From Parapristionchus giblindavisi (taxonomy: Eukaryota > Nematoda > Chromadorea > Rhabditida > Diplogasteridae), in contig CALSFV010000051.1 of NCBI GenBank assembly GCA_943737045.1, positions 1 through 64,000 of the forward strand: a stretch of 64,000 nt of DNA. The letters are read 5' to 3'. The notes under the pieces were generated by a model. The model saw only the letters and a program-made list of their open reading frames with translations, did no database searches and was not told where the DNA came from. This document shows positions 24,304 to 37,019 of the stretch, in pieces; the stretch's first letter is position 1, and each line of letters starts with the position of its first letter. The translations under genes and the position numbers were made by a program.

Positions 24304-26591
24304 ATGATGGAGTTCAAGAAACGTGAGGAATATTCGCTTGATAAAACAGGCGTCATCTACCAACTGTCCCAAGGTATGAGACGATTCATAAGAGGGTTAT
24401 CGTAATGATCCATTTCCCTCACTTATTATAACTTTGATATTTCACATATTTTCTTGCATTCGAACATTTTGTACTTGATGAAACAACATGTGATGTACGA
24501 TAAATAAATGAATATTTCAGATGAATTTGTCCGCTCTTCTAATACAACTCCCACAGTCATCATCTATATGAAAGGGTTTGCTGTTTTTCCTTTTTTTTTG
24601 AAAATCAAGACGAAGTGAAATTTATTTTTCAATTAATTCAGTGTTCAATTAGTGAATTTAGAACTAAACGTGAAGATGGAATAGTGTTTTCTGACACAGA
24701 TTTCGGAGCTGTGGGCAATTCGTTCTTATTCGAAAAGGTTGATATTGAAGTATCGAATACAGCGTTGTCCCATATTCTATCATATTTTAGTTTTTCAGCC
24801 ATAACTTACTCCACAGTCAACCGTTTCTCTTCATTTTTTTATTATGTTTACATAGATGATACTGTGTTATAGTTATCCAATTTTTATCGATATTGGATCA
24901 CAATTTGGATCGTTTGTTGTTATCCAATATCGATAAAAATTGGATCACTTTATCACGGTTCCATCTATGCAAACATACTAAAAATGAAGAAAAACGGTTG
25001 ATTGCGAAGATAATTATGACTGAAAACCAAAATATGATAGAACATTGGCCAGCACTGTAAATTCAATATTCAGGACGATATTATAAAGAAACTAGAAGTA
25101 ATAGATGATCGATTCGTACTCACTGAATCTGTAAAGGTAAAAATATTTCAAGTGATTATATATTATTGTAATAAATTTTACAGATTGAAAATGGAATAAA
25201 ATTTTTTACCAAATATGATTGCCTGCATTATTTCATTGAAAGAGATAATAATTCCAATGTTTCGTTTGCTATTTCTGTCAATGAAGATTATCGAACACAT
25301 AAGGGAACTAAATTTAATATCACGATCGATGAACTAAAGAAATTTAACAGATTTCTTGTGCATGAGTAAGTAAGATCTCCCTGGAGAATCATTACTCATA
25401 TCATTGTCAAATCACAAATATTTTCAATTGAATTGATGTCGCGCCTCGGGCGTAGATAAATTATTATTATTAGAGGGAGCGTAACCTCAATGGCCTCTTC
25501 ATTGTGCATAATATTTCTCTGTTCTCTAACAAGAGAGACCATTGAGAGGGGTCACGCTCCCTTTAAGATGTTAGCTATATATGTCTTACCATAACAAATT
25601 ACTTTTAGTGACTTCCTATTCGGTTTATCTAATCATGAAGATCATTCCTCCATTCGTCGATATACATCGACTTCAGAAGGATATACAGAGAACAAAGAAT
25701 TGCCAAAGGTATACGTATATTATTCGACTTTTTCAGGTTGAAATATAAAATAACATAATATAATATATCCTCAACGGTGGCTCTATGTGTAAAATGAGCA
25801 TGAACATCGTCATCAGCACTCTTGAGAACCCCAATCCCCAAAATTTGATTTTTTGACTGTGCCGGCACTTACAGAAACGGCCTCTTATTTATTCCTTCAA
25901 ATGAACGCTTAGGGATGGGAAATAGGCAATATCTGTTAGATAAGTCTTGTGATGGATGTCAGTCGCCAAGGCGAATCGGTGAAAATTACCCATTACAGAG
26001 AAATAATAATAATAATAATAATCACATTTAAATTACATTAAATTAAATTATTAAATTATTAAATTAGTAGGAATGATTACAGAGGTTCAATAAATCAGTG
26101 ATATTCCGTAATTGGATCTTTTATTTGAATCCTGATGGAGAATTAATATCAGTGAATATGAATGATCTCTCATATGAAGTTATGAAGACAAAGTAAGTGG
26201 AAATATTATAATGATACGAAGATAATTGAATTTATAGCTTGGAAAGCGGTTCGCAGATTGTTTCAATTGAAAACAATGGAACGGTAAATGTACAGACACT
26301 ATGGTCGGTCAATCCGATTCATCTGTTATCTGCTAAGCTGCCAGAGAAATATATTGTAAGTTGAATCTCCTCCGTCTAATCGTGGCTGTAGCAGAAGGCG
26401 TGATCAATCGATTCCCCATCCCCATCTCCTTTTCTTTTAATAATTTTTGATATTTCACATATTTTCTTGCACTCGAATACTTTGTACTTGTTGAAACACC
26501 CTTGTGGTGTACGATAAATAAATAAATAAATAAATCTCCCTTTCCATCTCTCAAATGGATATTAATTGAATCTCCTTTCAAGATGGGATAG
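24304..26591 (+). CDS. P2: paralogue of P1, coiled-coil exon lost
   Basis: Exons: 24304-24373, 24521-24575, 24662-24737, 25074-25136, 25184-25365, 25609-25708, 26083-26192 and 26238-26355. The lengths match P1 exons (76, 63, 182, 100, 110 and 118 nt for exons 3-8). The frame is open through residue 258. After exon 8 the acceptor at 26582 gives only Met-Gly and a stop, a predicted 260 aa. The coiled-coil exon of P1 is absent. In its place is a short repeat (26447-26535), and the first eight bases of the last exon are deleted. P2 is therefore either a shortened functional protein or an early pseudogene. Motifs FKKREEYSL, YFIERDNNSNVSFAI and NMNDLSYEVMKT match P1. Two MITEs lie in its introns and an LTR element lies just upstream. 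Confidence 0.72.
24433..24511 (+). repeat. Short dispersed repeat in P2 intron 1
   Basis: TTGATATTTCACATATTTTC through GTACGATAAATAAATG. The same sequence with a longer (AAAT)n tail is at 26447-26535. The A-rich tail suggests a SINE or a truncated LINE 3' end. Confidence 0.6.
24760..25057. mobile_element. Tc1-like MITE in P2 intron 3
   Basis: CAGCGTTGTCCCATATTCTA at the left and its near-complement ending CCAGCACTG at the right are flanked by TA on both sides. An inner palindrome (TTATCCAAT...ATTGGATCAC) lies at 24877-24950. P1 lacks it at the same intron. Confidence 0.7.
25473..25563. mobile_element. AGGGAGCGTAACCTC MITE, copy 1
   Basis: AGGGAGCGTAACCTCAATGG mirrors CCATTGAGAGGGGTCACGCT. 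Related copies are at 51231-51351 and 60546-60666. It lies in intron 5 of P2. Confidence 0.65.
26447..26535 (+). repeat. Short dispersed repeat at the P2 deletion site
   Basis: Second copy of the 24433-24511 repeat, ending in (AAAT)n. It occupies the place where P1 has its coiled-coil exon. Confidence 0.6.
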
Positions 26592-26946
26592 TGATCATGC
26601 AGACAATTCTGACAATGAGAAGATGATGTGAATGTGCGAAGAAATAATCTTTGATCTACTCGGAGATTGCCAACTTGCCCTTATATGGACATTTCGTTAT
26701 TGATCCTATCATCAACGTTATTCTTTGTGTATTATCCATTATTTTATAATATATTTCACTTACTGTATTCAATATTTTCGATAAAGCTTGAGATAGCTTG
26801 AGATACTTTCCACTTTATTCACATTCGGGTGCAAGGATTGAAAAGGTTCAAAGAAAAAAAAAACATCTCGACATCATTTTTGTTTCGATGTTTGTCATCT
26901 CTGAAACAAATGAAGTGATTTTCCGAAACAGTTTTTTTTCCGTTAA

Positions 26947-29165
26947 GAGACCGGCTCGGTAAGACTCGAGCATTTTGACCCCCTGCCGGACATTCGCGAG
27001 GACTTTCGATCTGGCCCTCAATACTTTCATCATAGACACATACCGGGGGGAGACCGATGAAAGTTATAGTGAAAATGCCCTTAGGCTCAAACCCGGCTCA
27101 CATATGTCGCATAAAATAAAAAATTGAAAAATTCATAACTTTTCAATCGTGATAGCTAGCAGCGTTATTTCTTTTTATTGGTGAATAACATGTCATGCGC
27201 CCTTATAAACACAGCTGAGCAGTAATTTCATATCGTTCTGGATATGTTTTTTCGTGTATGATTTTCCGATTTTTCCTCTTCCATCCTCGTTGAAGAGAGA
27301 CGGCAAGCATTGACATAGTACATATTGTAGCCCTGACACTTCTGTACATGATGGTCACATTCCCTTGGAAATCCAACTTTTCTGAAGCATCGAGAATTGC
27401 AACTGAATGTGAGATATGTGTAATTTGCAAAAATCGAAAATTAAATTTCTTGTAAATCGCAAGAGTAGTAGGTAGCTTTATTATGCCTTTTTACTTGTAG
27501 TGATGCGCCTACACAGAAAAAAATATTCAAGTAGACTCAGACTAAATTTTTAAAAATTTTTAAAAATAATTATTTTATTTTTATTTTTTTCAACCCTGAC
27601 ATTGAGTCGACCGTCAAGGCAAGTTGATTCATAGGGCGGATGGTAGCTGATGCATGTCCGTTTGCGAAAACAACTGCCACGAAAAGAATCGTCGTTTCGC
27701 AGATCTAGAATTTATTTTTTTAATTATCAAACTTGAATATTTATATGTTTCTTTCACATAAATCGGTTGGAAGGTGGCGTATGGCAACCAAAGCTGTACC
27801 ATTGTTATCAGTGGGAGTGAACTGTACTTGAATACCATAATCGTCAGGAATCGCGAACTGATTTTTTTTCAGTCGACCCATGATTCTCACCCATGACCCT
27901 GGGTTCATGGTTGAGAATAGCTGAGGTCGAAAAATTCATGATGATCCCAGACCAAATACTATTTGGCAATATATCAACAGTGAGCCAACTTCTAGTTTTC
28001 TGGATACCGTAACCCAAAATACAGTAATCTAGTTACCGTACCCTATAATAATGTGGTGAAATTCTCGGAAAATTCAAGTGCGTGCCTTACAATTACTGTA
28101 GTTTGGGTTACGGTATCCAGAAAACTAGAAGTTGTCTCACTGTTGATATATTGCCAAATAGTATTTGGTCTGGGATCATCATGAATTTTTCGACCTCAGC
28201 TATTCTCAACCATGAACCCCGGGTCATGGTTGAGAATCATGGGTCGACTGAAAAAAAATCAGTTCGCGATTCCTGACGATTATGGTATTCAAGTACAGTT
28301 CACTCCCACTGATAACAATGGTACAGCTTTGGTTGCCATACGCCACCTTCCAACCGATTTATGTGAAAGAAACATGTATTTTTTCAAGTTTGATAATTAA
28401 AAAAAATAAATTCTAGATCTGCGAAACGACGATTCTTTTCGTGGCAGTTGTTTTCGCAAACGGACATGCATCAGCTACCATCCGCCCTATGAATCAACTT
28501 GCTTTGACGGTCGACTCAATGTCAGGGTTGAAAAAAATAAAAATAAAATAATTATTTTTAAAATTTAAAAAAAATGTAGTCTGAGTCTACTAGTATATTT
28601 TTTTCTGTGTAGGCACATCACTACAAGTAAAATGACATAATAAAGCTACCTACTACTCTTGCGATTTACAAGAAATTTAATTTTCGATTTTTACAAATTA
28701 CACATATCTCACATTCAGTTGCAATTCTCGATGCTTCAGAAAAGTTGGATTTCCAAGGGAATGTGACCATCATGTACAGAAGTGTCAGGGCTACAATATG
28801 TACTATGTCAATGCTTGCCGTCTCTCTTCAACGAGGATGGAAGAGGAAAAATCGGAAAATCATACACGAAAAAACATATCCAGAAAGACATGATATTACT
28901 GCTCAACTGTGTTTGTAAGAGTGCATGACATGTTATTCACCAATAAAAAGAAATAAAAGTCCTAGCTATCGCGATTGAAAAGTTATGAATTTTTCAATTT
29001 TTTATTTTATGCGACATATGTGAGCCGGGTTTGAGCCTAAGGGCATTTTCACTATAACTTTCATCGGTCTCCCCCCGGTATGTGTCTATGATGAAAGTAT
29101 TGAGGGCCAGATCGAAAGTCCTCGCGAATGTCCGGACCATGCTCGAGTCTTACCGAGCCGGTCTC
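26947..29165. mobile_element. 2.2-kb TTAA-flanked foldback element
   Basis: Begins GAGACCGGCTCGGTAAGACT and ends with its complement, with TTAA directly outside both ends (26943-26946 and 29166-29169). The arms are about 1 kb each and nearly perfect, meeting near 28010-28100. TTAA is the target of piggyBac-type elements, but no transposase is encoded. Open frames within it are arm mirror images. In the P1 flank the equivalent position (near 19781) reads CCGGTTAACAC with no insertion. Confidence 0.8.
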
Positions 29166-29340
29166 TTAAAGCACATCCAGCGCTAATTTGGCTCTGCTCT
29201 GGCAACACTCTCTCGTAAACAAAGAAAGCGAGAGAGTGTGACCGGAGTGGGAAATTTTGTTTCAATATAATTATCGTTTCATATAGTGCAATGCGAAACG
29301 AATCAGGGAAATCATTTATCATTTATCTTAGTCCGGATAT

Positions 29341-29654
29341 TTATATATTTTCAGCAGATTTGTCCAGTGTAGATCCGGATGAAGAAGATGGTGCTGCAAT
29401 AAAAGATTAAACATTATTTATGTCAAAGAGACACTACTACAGCATATATGATTCACAATGAAGTGCTATTGAAATTGTTTTACACAATTTCTGTACCCAT
29501 TTCGGCATGGCGTGGTAATGATCTAGTTAATCGAAGGAACGCCAAAATAGCCAAGATAAAATTGTTTATATTATGAATAACCAGACGTGATCTCCGCTAA
29601 CGCGGAGCTCAATGTTCTGCAAGTTTCTCGAACTTTCTGGAAGAGAGAGAGAGA

Positions 29655-29698
<44 letters not shown>

Positions 29699-30879
29699 GA
29701 GAGAGAGAGGAGTGAAGAGAGAGAGGCGGAGAGAGAGATAGCGCGCGCAACTTGTTTTAACATGAAATTTGTAGTGCGCGGCGGAGAGAGAGGGGAGGGC
29801 AGAGAGATTGGAAGAGAAAGAGAGAAAAAAAAGGGGCGTGGTCGGTAACAAACACGATCGCCATTCTGTTTTATATATAGTGTATTGATTTTGTCTTCAG
29901 TGCATCAAAACTGTAAACGAACCGCAAATATAATCTCGTTCGACTTCGATAAAGCGAGTACTATTTTCGGAACAAATCCAATCCATCTCTTCTTTAGATT
30001 CCCTGAAGATAAGAGACAATATCTGGGAATGGACATTGTGACATTGTGGACAAGGAAAAACTGTCGATTTATATTTCTACTAGAATTTAGATATCAGTTA
30101 AGTGAGATCTTTAGTTCGCATTGGATTTGCTCACACTTACTCGAAATCATCGGCGTGACGTAGATCATTTTTTCCCACCAATTTCTGTAAATAAGAGTAT
30201 TTTTAATTGCTTGTTTTCGTTTTCAGTCGACGGCCGGAGAAAAGGAAAACGTTTTGGCACCTCGAAATTTATTTAGCGGCTTTTACATAATCAAACTTCG
30301 TTTTATACTAGTTAGTTCAATCATATATATATATAAATACAATAAATAAATAAATAAAGAATAACCGGAAAATAACCATTAGTAAAAAGTTTGTTATTTT
30401 TCACTTATTTTGCAATTAATACAGCTCAGATAAATAGTCGATACTACGAAAAATGTTTTGGAATAGTAGAAAATGATTTTTTAGATGTACGCAACTTACG
30501 AAATAGCATCCAAATTATTCATATGTAATTGCCGTATCAGTATTTGACTCAGCATATCCACATCTACCGTCACACTGGAAAGTGGAAAAAGATCTGACAG
30601 CAGTGACCTTTGCGCGATAGTCCATCGCGCGCTTTCTATCCCAAGGTTCTTCGACATGTAAGTAATAGGGCTTTGTTGCGCGCTTGGCATTAATAATCAT
30701 CTGCAGTCCAGTGGAATTCATATCAATGCTTGTCGTTCCCTTCAGACAAGTCTCGATTCGCCTAAATATAATTTTCGAATCAGATTGGGTTTAATTTCCA
30801 TTTAATTTTTTAAACCTTACGTCTCACAATCGGAGAACAGCACAAATGATATAACGAGAATTAGAAGAGGGCGAATCAT
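29341..30879 (-). pseudogene. G1: decayed member of the secreted GPI-protein array
   Basis: Exons in transcript order: 30821-30879 (signal peptide MIRPLLILVISFVLFSDC), 30500-30761, 30141-30184, 29919-30002 and a last exon at 29341-29393. Phases agree with G5. Exon 2 contains the family's Cys positions but has an in-frame TAA at 30515-30517, just before the conserved FGCY. The last exon keeps only the Ser-rich start and ends in a stop after about 18 codons, so the GPI-anchor tail is deleted. The small fifth exon is not in phase. If translated, only a soluble Cys-poor fragment would be secreted. Neighbour G2 is on the same strand. Confidence 0.75.
29641..29735. repeat. (GA)n microsatellite
   Basis: GAGAGA tract with interruptions, in an intron position of G1. 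Ser/Leu- or Arg/Glu-rich frames across it are artefacts. Confidence 0.85.
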
Positions 30880-31000
30880 CATCGACTGATTATGACCAGT
30901 CGGATAATGAAAATGAAGAGAGGAATGAAAGCAATGAATGAATAAATTACAACATTAAAATATTCAAGACTACTTAGTATTCAAATGCTATTCAAATTAA
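30880..31000. other. 5' flank of G1
   Basis: Contains the block ending AATGAATGAATAAAT that also precedes the first exon of G2, G3, G4 and G5 (39700, 49200, 57810 and 63470). It may be a conserved upstream region of the family. Confidence 0.5.
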
Positions 31001-31360
31001 AATCCATTTATCTTTACAGCACTTTTTGCAGAAGATCTGTGCAGAATTCAGGAGCAAGGGTTCTTTTCATATTCTTAAATCAATATTATGCACTTGACCC
31101 CTACATAATCAACCTTTCTGCTATCCAAGTGTTCACACATTCGCATAGGATCTAAGACATCTACTCCTCGTTATCAAATTAACTTCGTTGACCTGCCACT
31201 AGTAGATTACGTCCGTGATCTAAGAGTACATAACCTTTCTGAATTTAAAAATACCTCTGTAAAACATTTTCCAAAAATACAACATCTAAAATGTTTCTCC
31301 TCTTCAAAGTCGTTCCTTTTAATTGCCCCTCTATCCTTATTATAATTATTATAATAGTTA

Positions 31361-32260
31361 CAGTCACGCCGGAAAGTCAGTGCTTTTTGTTTTTGCAATA
31401 TTTTGTGAACCAAGCGTGCTATCGGGCCGCTCTCGCGAGTTCTTATACGAAATTTATCGAGGAATCCGTCCATGATATTGAGGACTCATGAAAAATTCTC
31501 ATTATTGCGTAATGATGACGCAATCGAAGTGCACTTTTTTTGAAAAATCATAACTCCGAGGAAAATTTTTTTCTAGCCTACCGTTCTTCTATAAGTTTGA
31601 GATTTACGCGTCGGCTACTCACGAAATTTTTTAAAGTTGCTGCGATTTTTTTCAACCGCATCAGCCTTGCAGCAAAATAGCGACTGCAAACTCATATCTC
31701 GGCTCCCTGACATGCTAGAGGCTCGGTCCTGGGATCAAAACGATCCTTATGATGTGCCAAATACACTCTGAAAGTTTGATCTTGATCAGACCACAATTTA
31801 CACCAAAAAGTCACTTTTTCAGATAACCTCACGTTGAGGGCATACAATTATGGGAGTGATTTTTCTAGAAATGTGGTTATCGTGCTAAAATGTGCCAAAT
31901 CCATCCCATAAGTCATCCTGAGACTTTGGTGAAAGCATGCTTCCCATCTTCACGGCAAACGTCAAGCAAGCATGCATTTGTTTCGGAGGCGCATCTCCAG
32001 CCCCTTCCCTCTTTCCCCTTCTCTCTCCCTTGTAGGGGGAGGGGCGCGCGCACGCGCAGTGAGTGCGTGCGGGAAAGACTGATGTGACACCGAGGGGTCG
32101 CACGATGGGTTCTCCCAAACGTGTAGACGTATTCTATAATGGATTTGGTACATTTTAGCACAAGAACCACATTTTTAGAAAAATCGCTTACATAATTATA
32201 GGCCTTCAAACTGAGTTCATCGGAAAAAAATGAATTTTTGGTGTACTGAAGGCACTTGTG
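31361..32260 (+). mobile_element. Tc1-like foldback, left portion (copy A)
   Basis: Starts TACAGTCACGCCGGAAAGTC, like the complete element at 56069. The centre with CTCTCCCTTGTAGGGGGAGG is present, but the matching right terminus is missing. The same truncated form is at 40157-41070. Confidence 0.6.
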
Positions 32261-32737
32261 GTCCGATCCCGATTCAACTTCATGAAAATAAGGAACGCTC
32301 CATCACAAAACATCACATTAAAATGTAGCAATCGATCTAATTGAAGTATACATATAATTGGAACGTGCAAGAACAAACAGGGAAATACGGGTTATATACG
32401 GAACATCAGACCTCTGTGAAGTGTTCTATTTAAAACTTTTCTGCTCAATAGTGTTAAATAGAACACTTACCAGGTCTTATTCGCAGTGGATAACACTTTT
32501 TTCTCTGTGCTACTTTTTCTCTTTGTGTCGTAAGCCTTTTCTAAAAACGGGTAGGATTTTCGCTAGCGACAATGCCGCCCACACGTTTGCTCAATCATAA
32601 CAGAGAAGGGGCTCGTTTCACTCTTCAATTACTCACTTTGCTATCTCCACTACCTCTCGTTAAACCCGTCTGTCATTCGCTGCGCTCTTTTTTTATCCCA
32701 TGTAATGCTCTCCTTTCACACGAGCGCTGTTGAAAAG

Positions 32738-32803
32738 GAAAATGTTCGCATAGCCTAATAGTAACTCGTGTCGCTGTCCATCCAGAGGATCGCAAGTTCG
32801 AAT
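32738..32803 (+). repeat. tRNA-like SINE interrupted by an hAT-like element
   Basis: GCATAGCCTAATAGTAACTC (A-box-like) through CGCAAGTTCGAAT (B-box). The sequence resumes at 33313 with GTTCGAATCCCCATTGG. The uninterrupted version lies at 42290-42365. Confidence 0.65.
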
Positions 32804-33312
32804 CAGGGCTGGGACACAAAACGTTTTCTTGACACAAAAATTTTGTGTACACAAAAAACACAAAAATATTTTTTTGTGTACACAAAACACAAAAAACACA
32901 AAAATATTTAACTCTAGATTTGAGCAAGCTTATAACTAATAAAAAAGGTATTTTTCAATATAGAACCTCAATGCGAATAAAAACAGCATGCAATATCAAT
33001 TCAAGAAAGAACAGCGACCGAGAAACCTAAGAGTCTGGTATTCAGCTGAACGAAAACGGAGATAACAAGCTTCAAATTACTGATAAAAGTAAATTCTAGA
33101 CCAAAATTATTCGATCGTAGCAAAATTTAAAATTTTGCAGATAAAATTTTACTATAAGGAACGACTAAAATCATCGATTTTCTTCCAAAAAATGTTGTAA
33201 AATCAGAAAATTGATCCCAATTTTTTGTGTTATTTTGTGTCTCATTTACACAAAATTTTTACACAAAATTTTTTGTGTCCAAGACCATAAAAAACACAAA
33301 ATCCCCGCCCTG
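32804..33312. mobile_element. hAT-like element 1 in a tRNA-like B-box
   Basis: A 509-bp element starting CAGGGCTGGGACAC and ending CCCCGCCCTG. It is flanked by the perfect 8-bp duplication GTTCGAAT (32796-32803 and 33313-33320). The interior is AT-rich with repeated ACACAAAA words and no transposase. The paralogous empty site is at 42345-42352. Confidence 0.85.
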
Positions 33313-33686
33313 GTTCGAATCCCCATTGGCGCATCCGTAATCTCTCTTTCACTCTTATTGTACGCTCTAAACTAACGTGCCCAGCACGACGGGGTTTAAA
33401 AAAATAGTTCCATTGTCCAAGTTGCAACTCGTGCCACCATCGTTCAATACGAAACAAAGCAGGGCAATCATTTATCTTAAGCATTTCTATAGAATAAATG
33501 CATTGAGTAATGCTGAGATGAGGATTAGCGGTGAAAGAGCAAGGATGAATCTGGCATGTTTGGGAGACGAATTCGCGACATCATCGTGTACAGCGCCAGA
33601 GTGATCATGAGCCGATTCATCGATTGTTGATCCGGATGATGGAGCTGAAGAGGATGAAGATAATGAGGATGAGGATGAGGATGAAT

Positions 33687-33985
33687 ATCGTACATGCAAC
33701 AAGCATTGTATCATGACCGGTGTGAATGGATCTGAATGGATCAGGCCGATCAAGATTTTGAGCGATCGATTGTGAGCTACCCGAACATTTTCGTTATTTG
33801 TCTTTCTTTTCATTGTTTATCTCTCTCATTCGAATCTACTGTAAGTCAGAAAAAATCAGGCAAGATATGGTCATTTAACTAAAATCATTGCAAAAATAAC
33901 GAAAATGGTCGGATCGCGCACAATCGCTCGTTAAAAATCTTGATCGGCCTGATCCGTTCATGATACAATGATTATTACATGTACG
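33687..33985. mobile_element. MITE inside the last exon of G2
   Basis: TCGTACATG at the left and CATGTACGA at the right, flanked by TA. AATGGATCAGGCCGATCAAG is mirrored near the right end. The equivalent exon of G3 has no insertion. Confidence 0.7.
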
Positions 33986-35130
33986 ATAAAATGCTCCAGA
34001 ACCTGCAATAAAATATTGCACATTGCTTAATGATGGAGACCCTCGAGTTTTTTCGTAATAATACTGTTCGGACAGAATGATAGAGAATTATCGCACGAAT
34101 CGAAAGATATATCTGACATTGATTCCCGATATGTTTAAAGCTCACTATGCGCATTTAAAGTACAACTTTGAAGGCATGTAGAGAGTGCCCATCCGATTTG
34201 CATGCTTGGCTCTCTCATTTTCTCAATGTCCCTTATGCCAATTATCATATAATATATACAATATTCGACATGCTTACGCGGCGGGAGTTAGTCATGCCAA
34301 TTCCTTCTTTGATATTAATAATTTATTTATCTTTAACGATAAACAGAAACAAGCTTAATCAGACACAACAACATATTCAATTTGCAAGTGGAAGGTCTAT
34401 TGAAATTTGTACGATTTTCTACACAAGCAATCCACATGGGGTATTTTGAATCTTATATCACACATTTTGCCACCTAAGGATTGGCCAAAATCGATCCCGT
34501 ATGTACCTCAGGCTACGGAACCGATTCTGAAAGAGACCCATATGGGTCGTTAGGGTTGAGGCGGAGACCGCCAAAAGTGGTTTCAAAAATTGCCGACGGG
34601 ACCTAACAACCCATATTTTCAATCGATATTATTTTTTATTGTTTACTATGTATGCGAATAACTTCAGTGCATGAAAACTATACACGAACCACAAACATAA
34701 TCCTGAATGTCCTTTGCCTCACCAGATTCCCTCGCACTACATACCTTCTCAGCATTACCTTTCAAAGTCCTGAAAAATACAATATTGAGCGTATAAAAAT
34801 AACTTGTTTCATAAGCATCTGCAATGACTATTGTCCGTATAAAATGTTCTTGCATAATTGCATTGCTACTGCTGCTAAACAGAGGAAGAACTATCGATTA
34901 ACTCCCCACTCTTTTCTCCTTTCCTTCCTTGCTCTCTCTGATCTACCTACTCTCTCACCGGTGCGCTCTCTCTAAACATAGAAATTCATTGTGGCAGTGG
35001 TTGGCTACTTTCGTACCAAATAAACAAGTGTATTTTATACGGTCAATATTTCCTGTTTTGCATAGTTCAGAAACTATGCCGATCGATCTTTTCTAAATAT
35101 CAAATCAGCGCGGCGAAAGTCAGACGTCTT

Positions 35131-35555
35131 ACAAGAGAAGTCTTTTATGTCTCAGTGAGACTTTTGAATAAGACTATTTTTCCTCGATAGGTATAGGAAA
35201 AATATGATAGGAGCCAGAAAATCAGCTGCTGCCATGCACTTTCAGATTTTATATAATTAATTTTTTTTAAATTTTGTGAAAATGAAATTTTGAAGTGCGC
35301 ATGCATTATTTTTGACGCCACTAAGTTTTCACTGTTCTTTCAGGGGCTCCTTATTTTATATACTGCTTGTCGCCTACGATCTTGTGATTTTTTTTAAAAA
35401 AAATTTAAAAAATTACAAAATTAAAATTATTTATATAAAATCTGAAAGTGAATGGCAGCAGCTGATTTTTTGGCTCACATCATATTTTCCTATGCCAATC
35501 GAGGAAAAATACTCTTATTCAAAAGTCTCACTGAGACATAAAATACTTCCCTTGT
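35131..35555. mobile_element. Foldback with TA-flanked ends (copy A)
   Basis: CAAGAGAAGTCTTTTATGTC mirrors GACATAAAATACTTCCCTTG. The arms are about 145 bp. Copy B is at 43774-44196. It lies in intron 3 of G2. Confidence 0.65.
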
Positions 35556-35627
35556 TAGGTGAAAGGTAGAGGAGGGGTGGGTAATCGAGGGTTATGCAAG
35601 AGAGTGAAACGGTACATTTTATACAGA

Positions 35628-35992
35628 CAATATCTGGGAATACGGTATGTCCTATCTCATCCATTTCGTATTAATCTCCCTTATAGGATCTTTACAACCC
35701 ATACTACATGCGCCTCTAGAGGTATAGATATTTGGAATTCACTCCCCTCAGAATTAGTTCTTTCACCGCAAAAACCCTTCCGTACAAGGTTGATAACCTC
35801 CCTCCCAATATTATCGTTAATGTTTCTCGAACCCGTATCTGAAACCTTTCGCATTGAAAACTGCAACCGTGCCAAAACCGAACTCGCCTCGTGCGACGGA
35901 AATCTATCTATCTTTTTTTCAATTATATGTACATATCACCCCTTCTCACTATATTTGATGGAATAAATAAATTAAATAAATAAATAAATAAA
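35628..35992 (+). mobile_element. LINE 3' fragment (copy A)
   Basis: A plus-strand frame contains RGIDIWNSLPSEL, the motif found at the C-terminal end of many non-LTR retrotransposon ORF2 proteins, and then runs into an (AAAT)n tail at 35960-35992. It is 5'-truncated with no catalytic domain. Duplicated at 44302-44690. Confidence 0.6.
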
Positions 35993-37019
35993 AATACTGT
36001 AAAGACTTAAAGGTGAAAATAATGGTTAGGATTGGACATAGTCTCACTTACTTTGCATCGTTCGTGGTCTTTAGATCTATGGCACCCTTCATTTCCTATA
36101 AACAAGAGACAGTATTTTTATTGCTTGCTTTCTTTTTTGACGGGAGGCCAAAGAACGTTAGTTGAACCATAAGAGCCGGGAAATAGTATAATATTATGCA
36201 TATAGCGTTGTGTGAACGACCTATTTCAGAAACTATACAACGAAAAACTCGGAAATACTCGACTGAACGTCCATACAGAAGGGCAAATATGACCTATCAG
36301 TCATCTCTCTGTCACTCTGTATTATACCCGTTGAACTAACGTGTGTAAAATTATGAAAAAATATGACGCACAAAAATGCTAAATATATCGACGCCATACT
36401 ATTTCGATTAAAGGTAAAGGTAAACACTATTGAAATCTTAAAATAGACGGGATACTAGGCAACTACTTTTGTGTAAGGTAGATAACTCACTCCGTAGCAT
36501 CCAAATGTGCCTTCGAATGAGGTTTCGGATAATCTCTTCTCGGATAATCCACAACTAGTGTCGCACTTGACCGTGGGCAACGATCTGGCAACGCTAATCG
36601 CTAATCGCATTGCATCCAGTGTCATCTGCTCAACTGATATTAAACGGCAGCAGAGAAATGTTCTGTTCTAACAAGGGAGTGGTCTCAAATCGCCATGGAA
36701 TTATGTTTACACGTTAGTTCAGCCTCTGTAATAGCAGGGCAACAATGAAGGAGGGGCGAATCTCGTTTTTCAACTCCGGAAGAAGTTTTAGAAAAAATAT
36801 GAAATATATATAAAGTCGACGAGGCGGATGCCAGACGGGTTAGGTGGGATGCATTAGAGAGGGTGCGCGTGCGAGATGGCATCCAATGATTCTCTCTCCA
36901 CCGCTCGACCAAACCTGTATGAGATGCGCCGCAATAATGAACTATCGTCTCATTATTATGGGATTGTGTAAATACACCAAACCGCACACCAAAGTGTTGT
37001 GAAAAGTCGCCCTAGCATC

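Noticed and set aside
29566..29851. Ser/Leu- and Arg/Glu-rich frames on both strands
   Set aside because: They are direct translations of the GA microsatellite.
31885..32209. Several overlapping ~65-98-codon frames, repeated at 40694-41018
   Set aside because: They lie in the GC-rich centre of a Tc1-like element and exist on both strands; duplicated only because the segment is duplicated.
34664..34855. Stand-alone 63-codon minus-strand protein
   Set aside because: Only its middle part (exon 4 of G2) is conserved in the other array members; the rest reads into introns.
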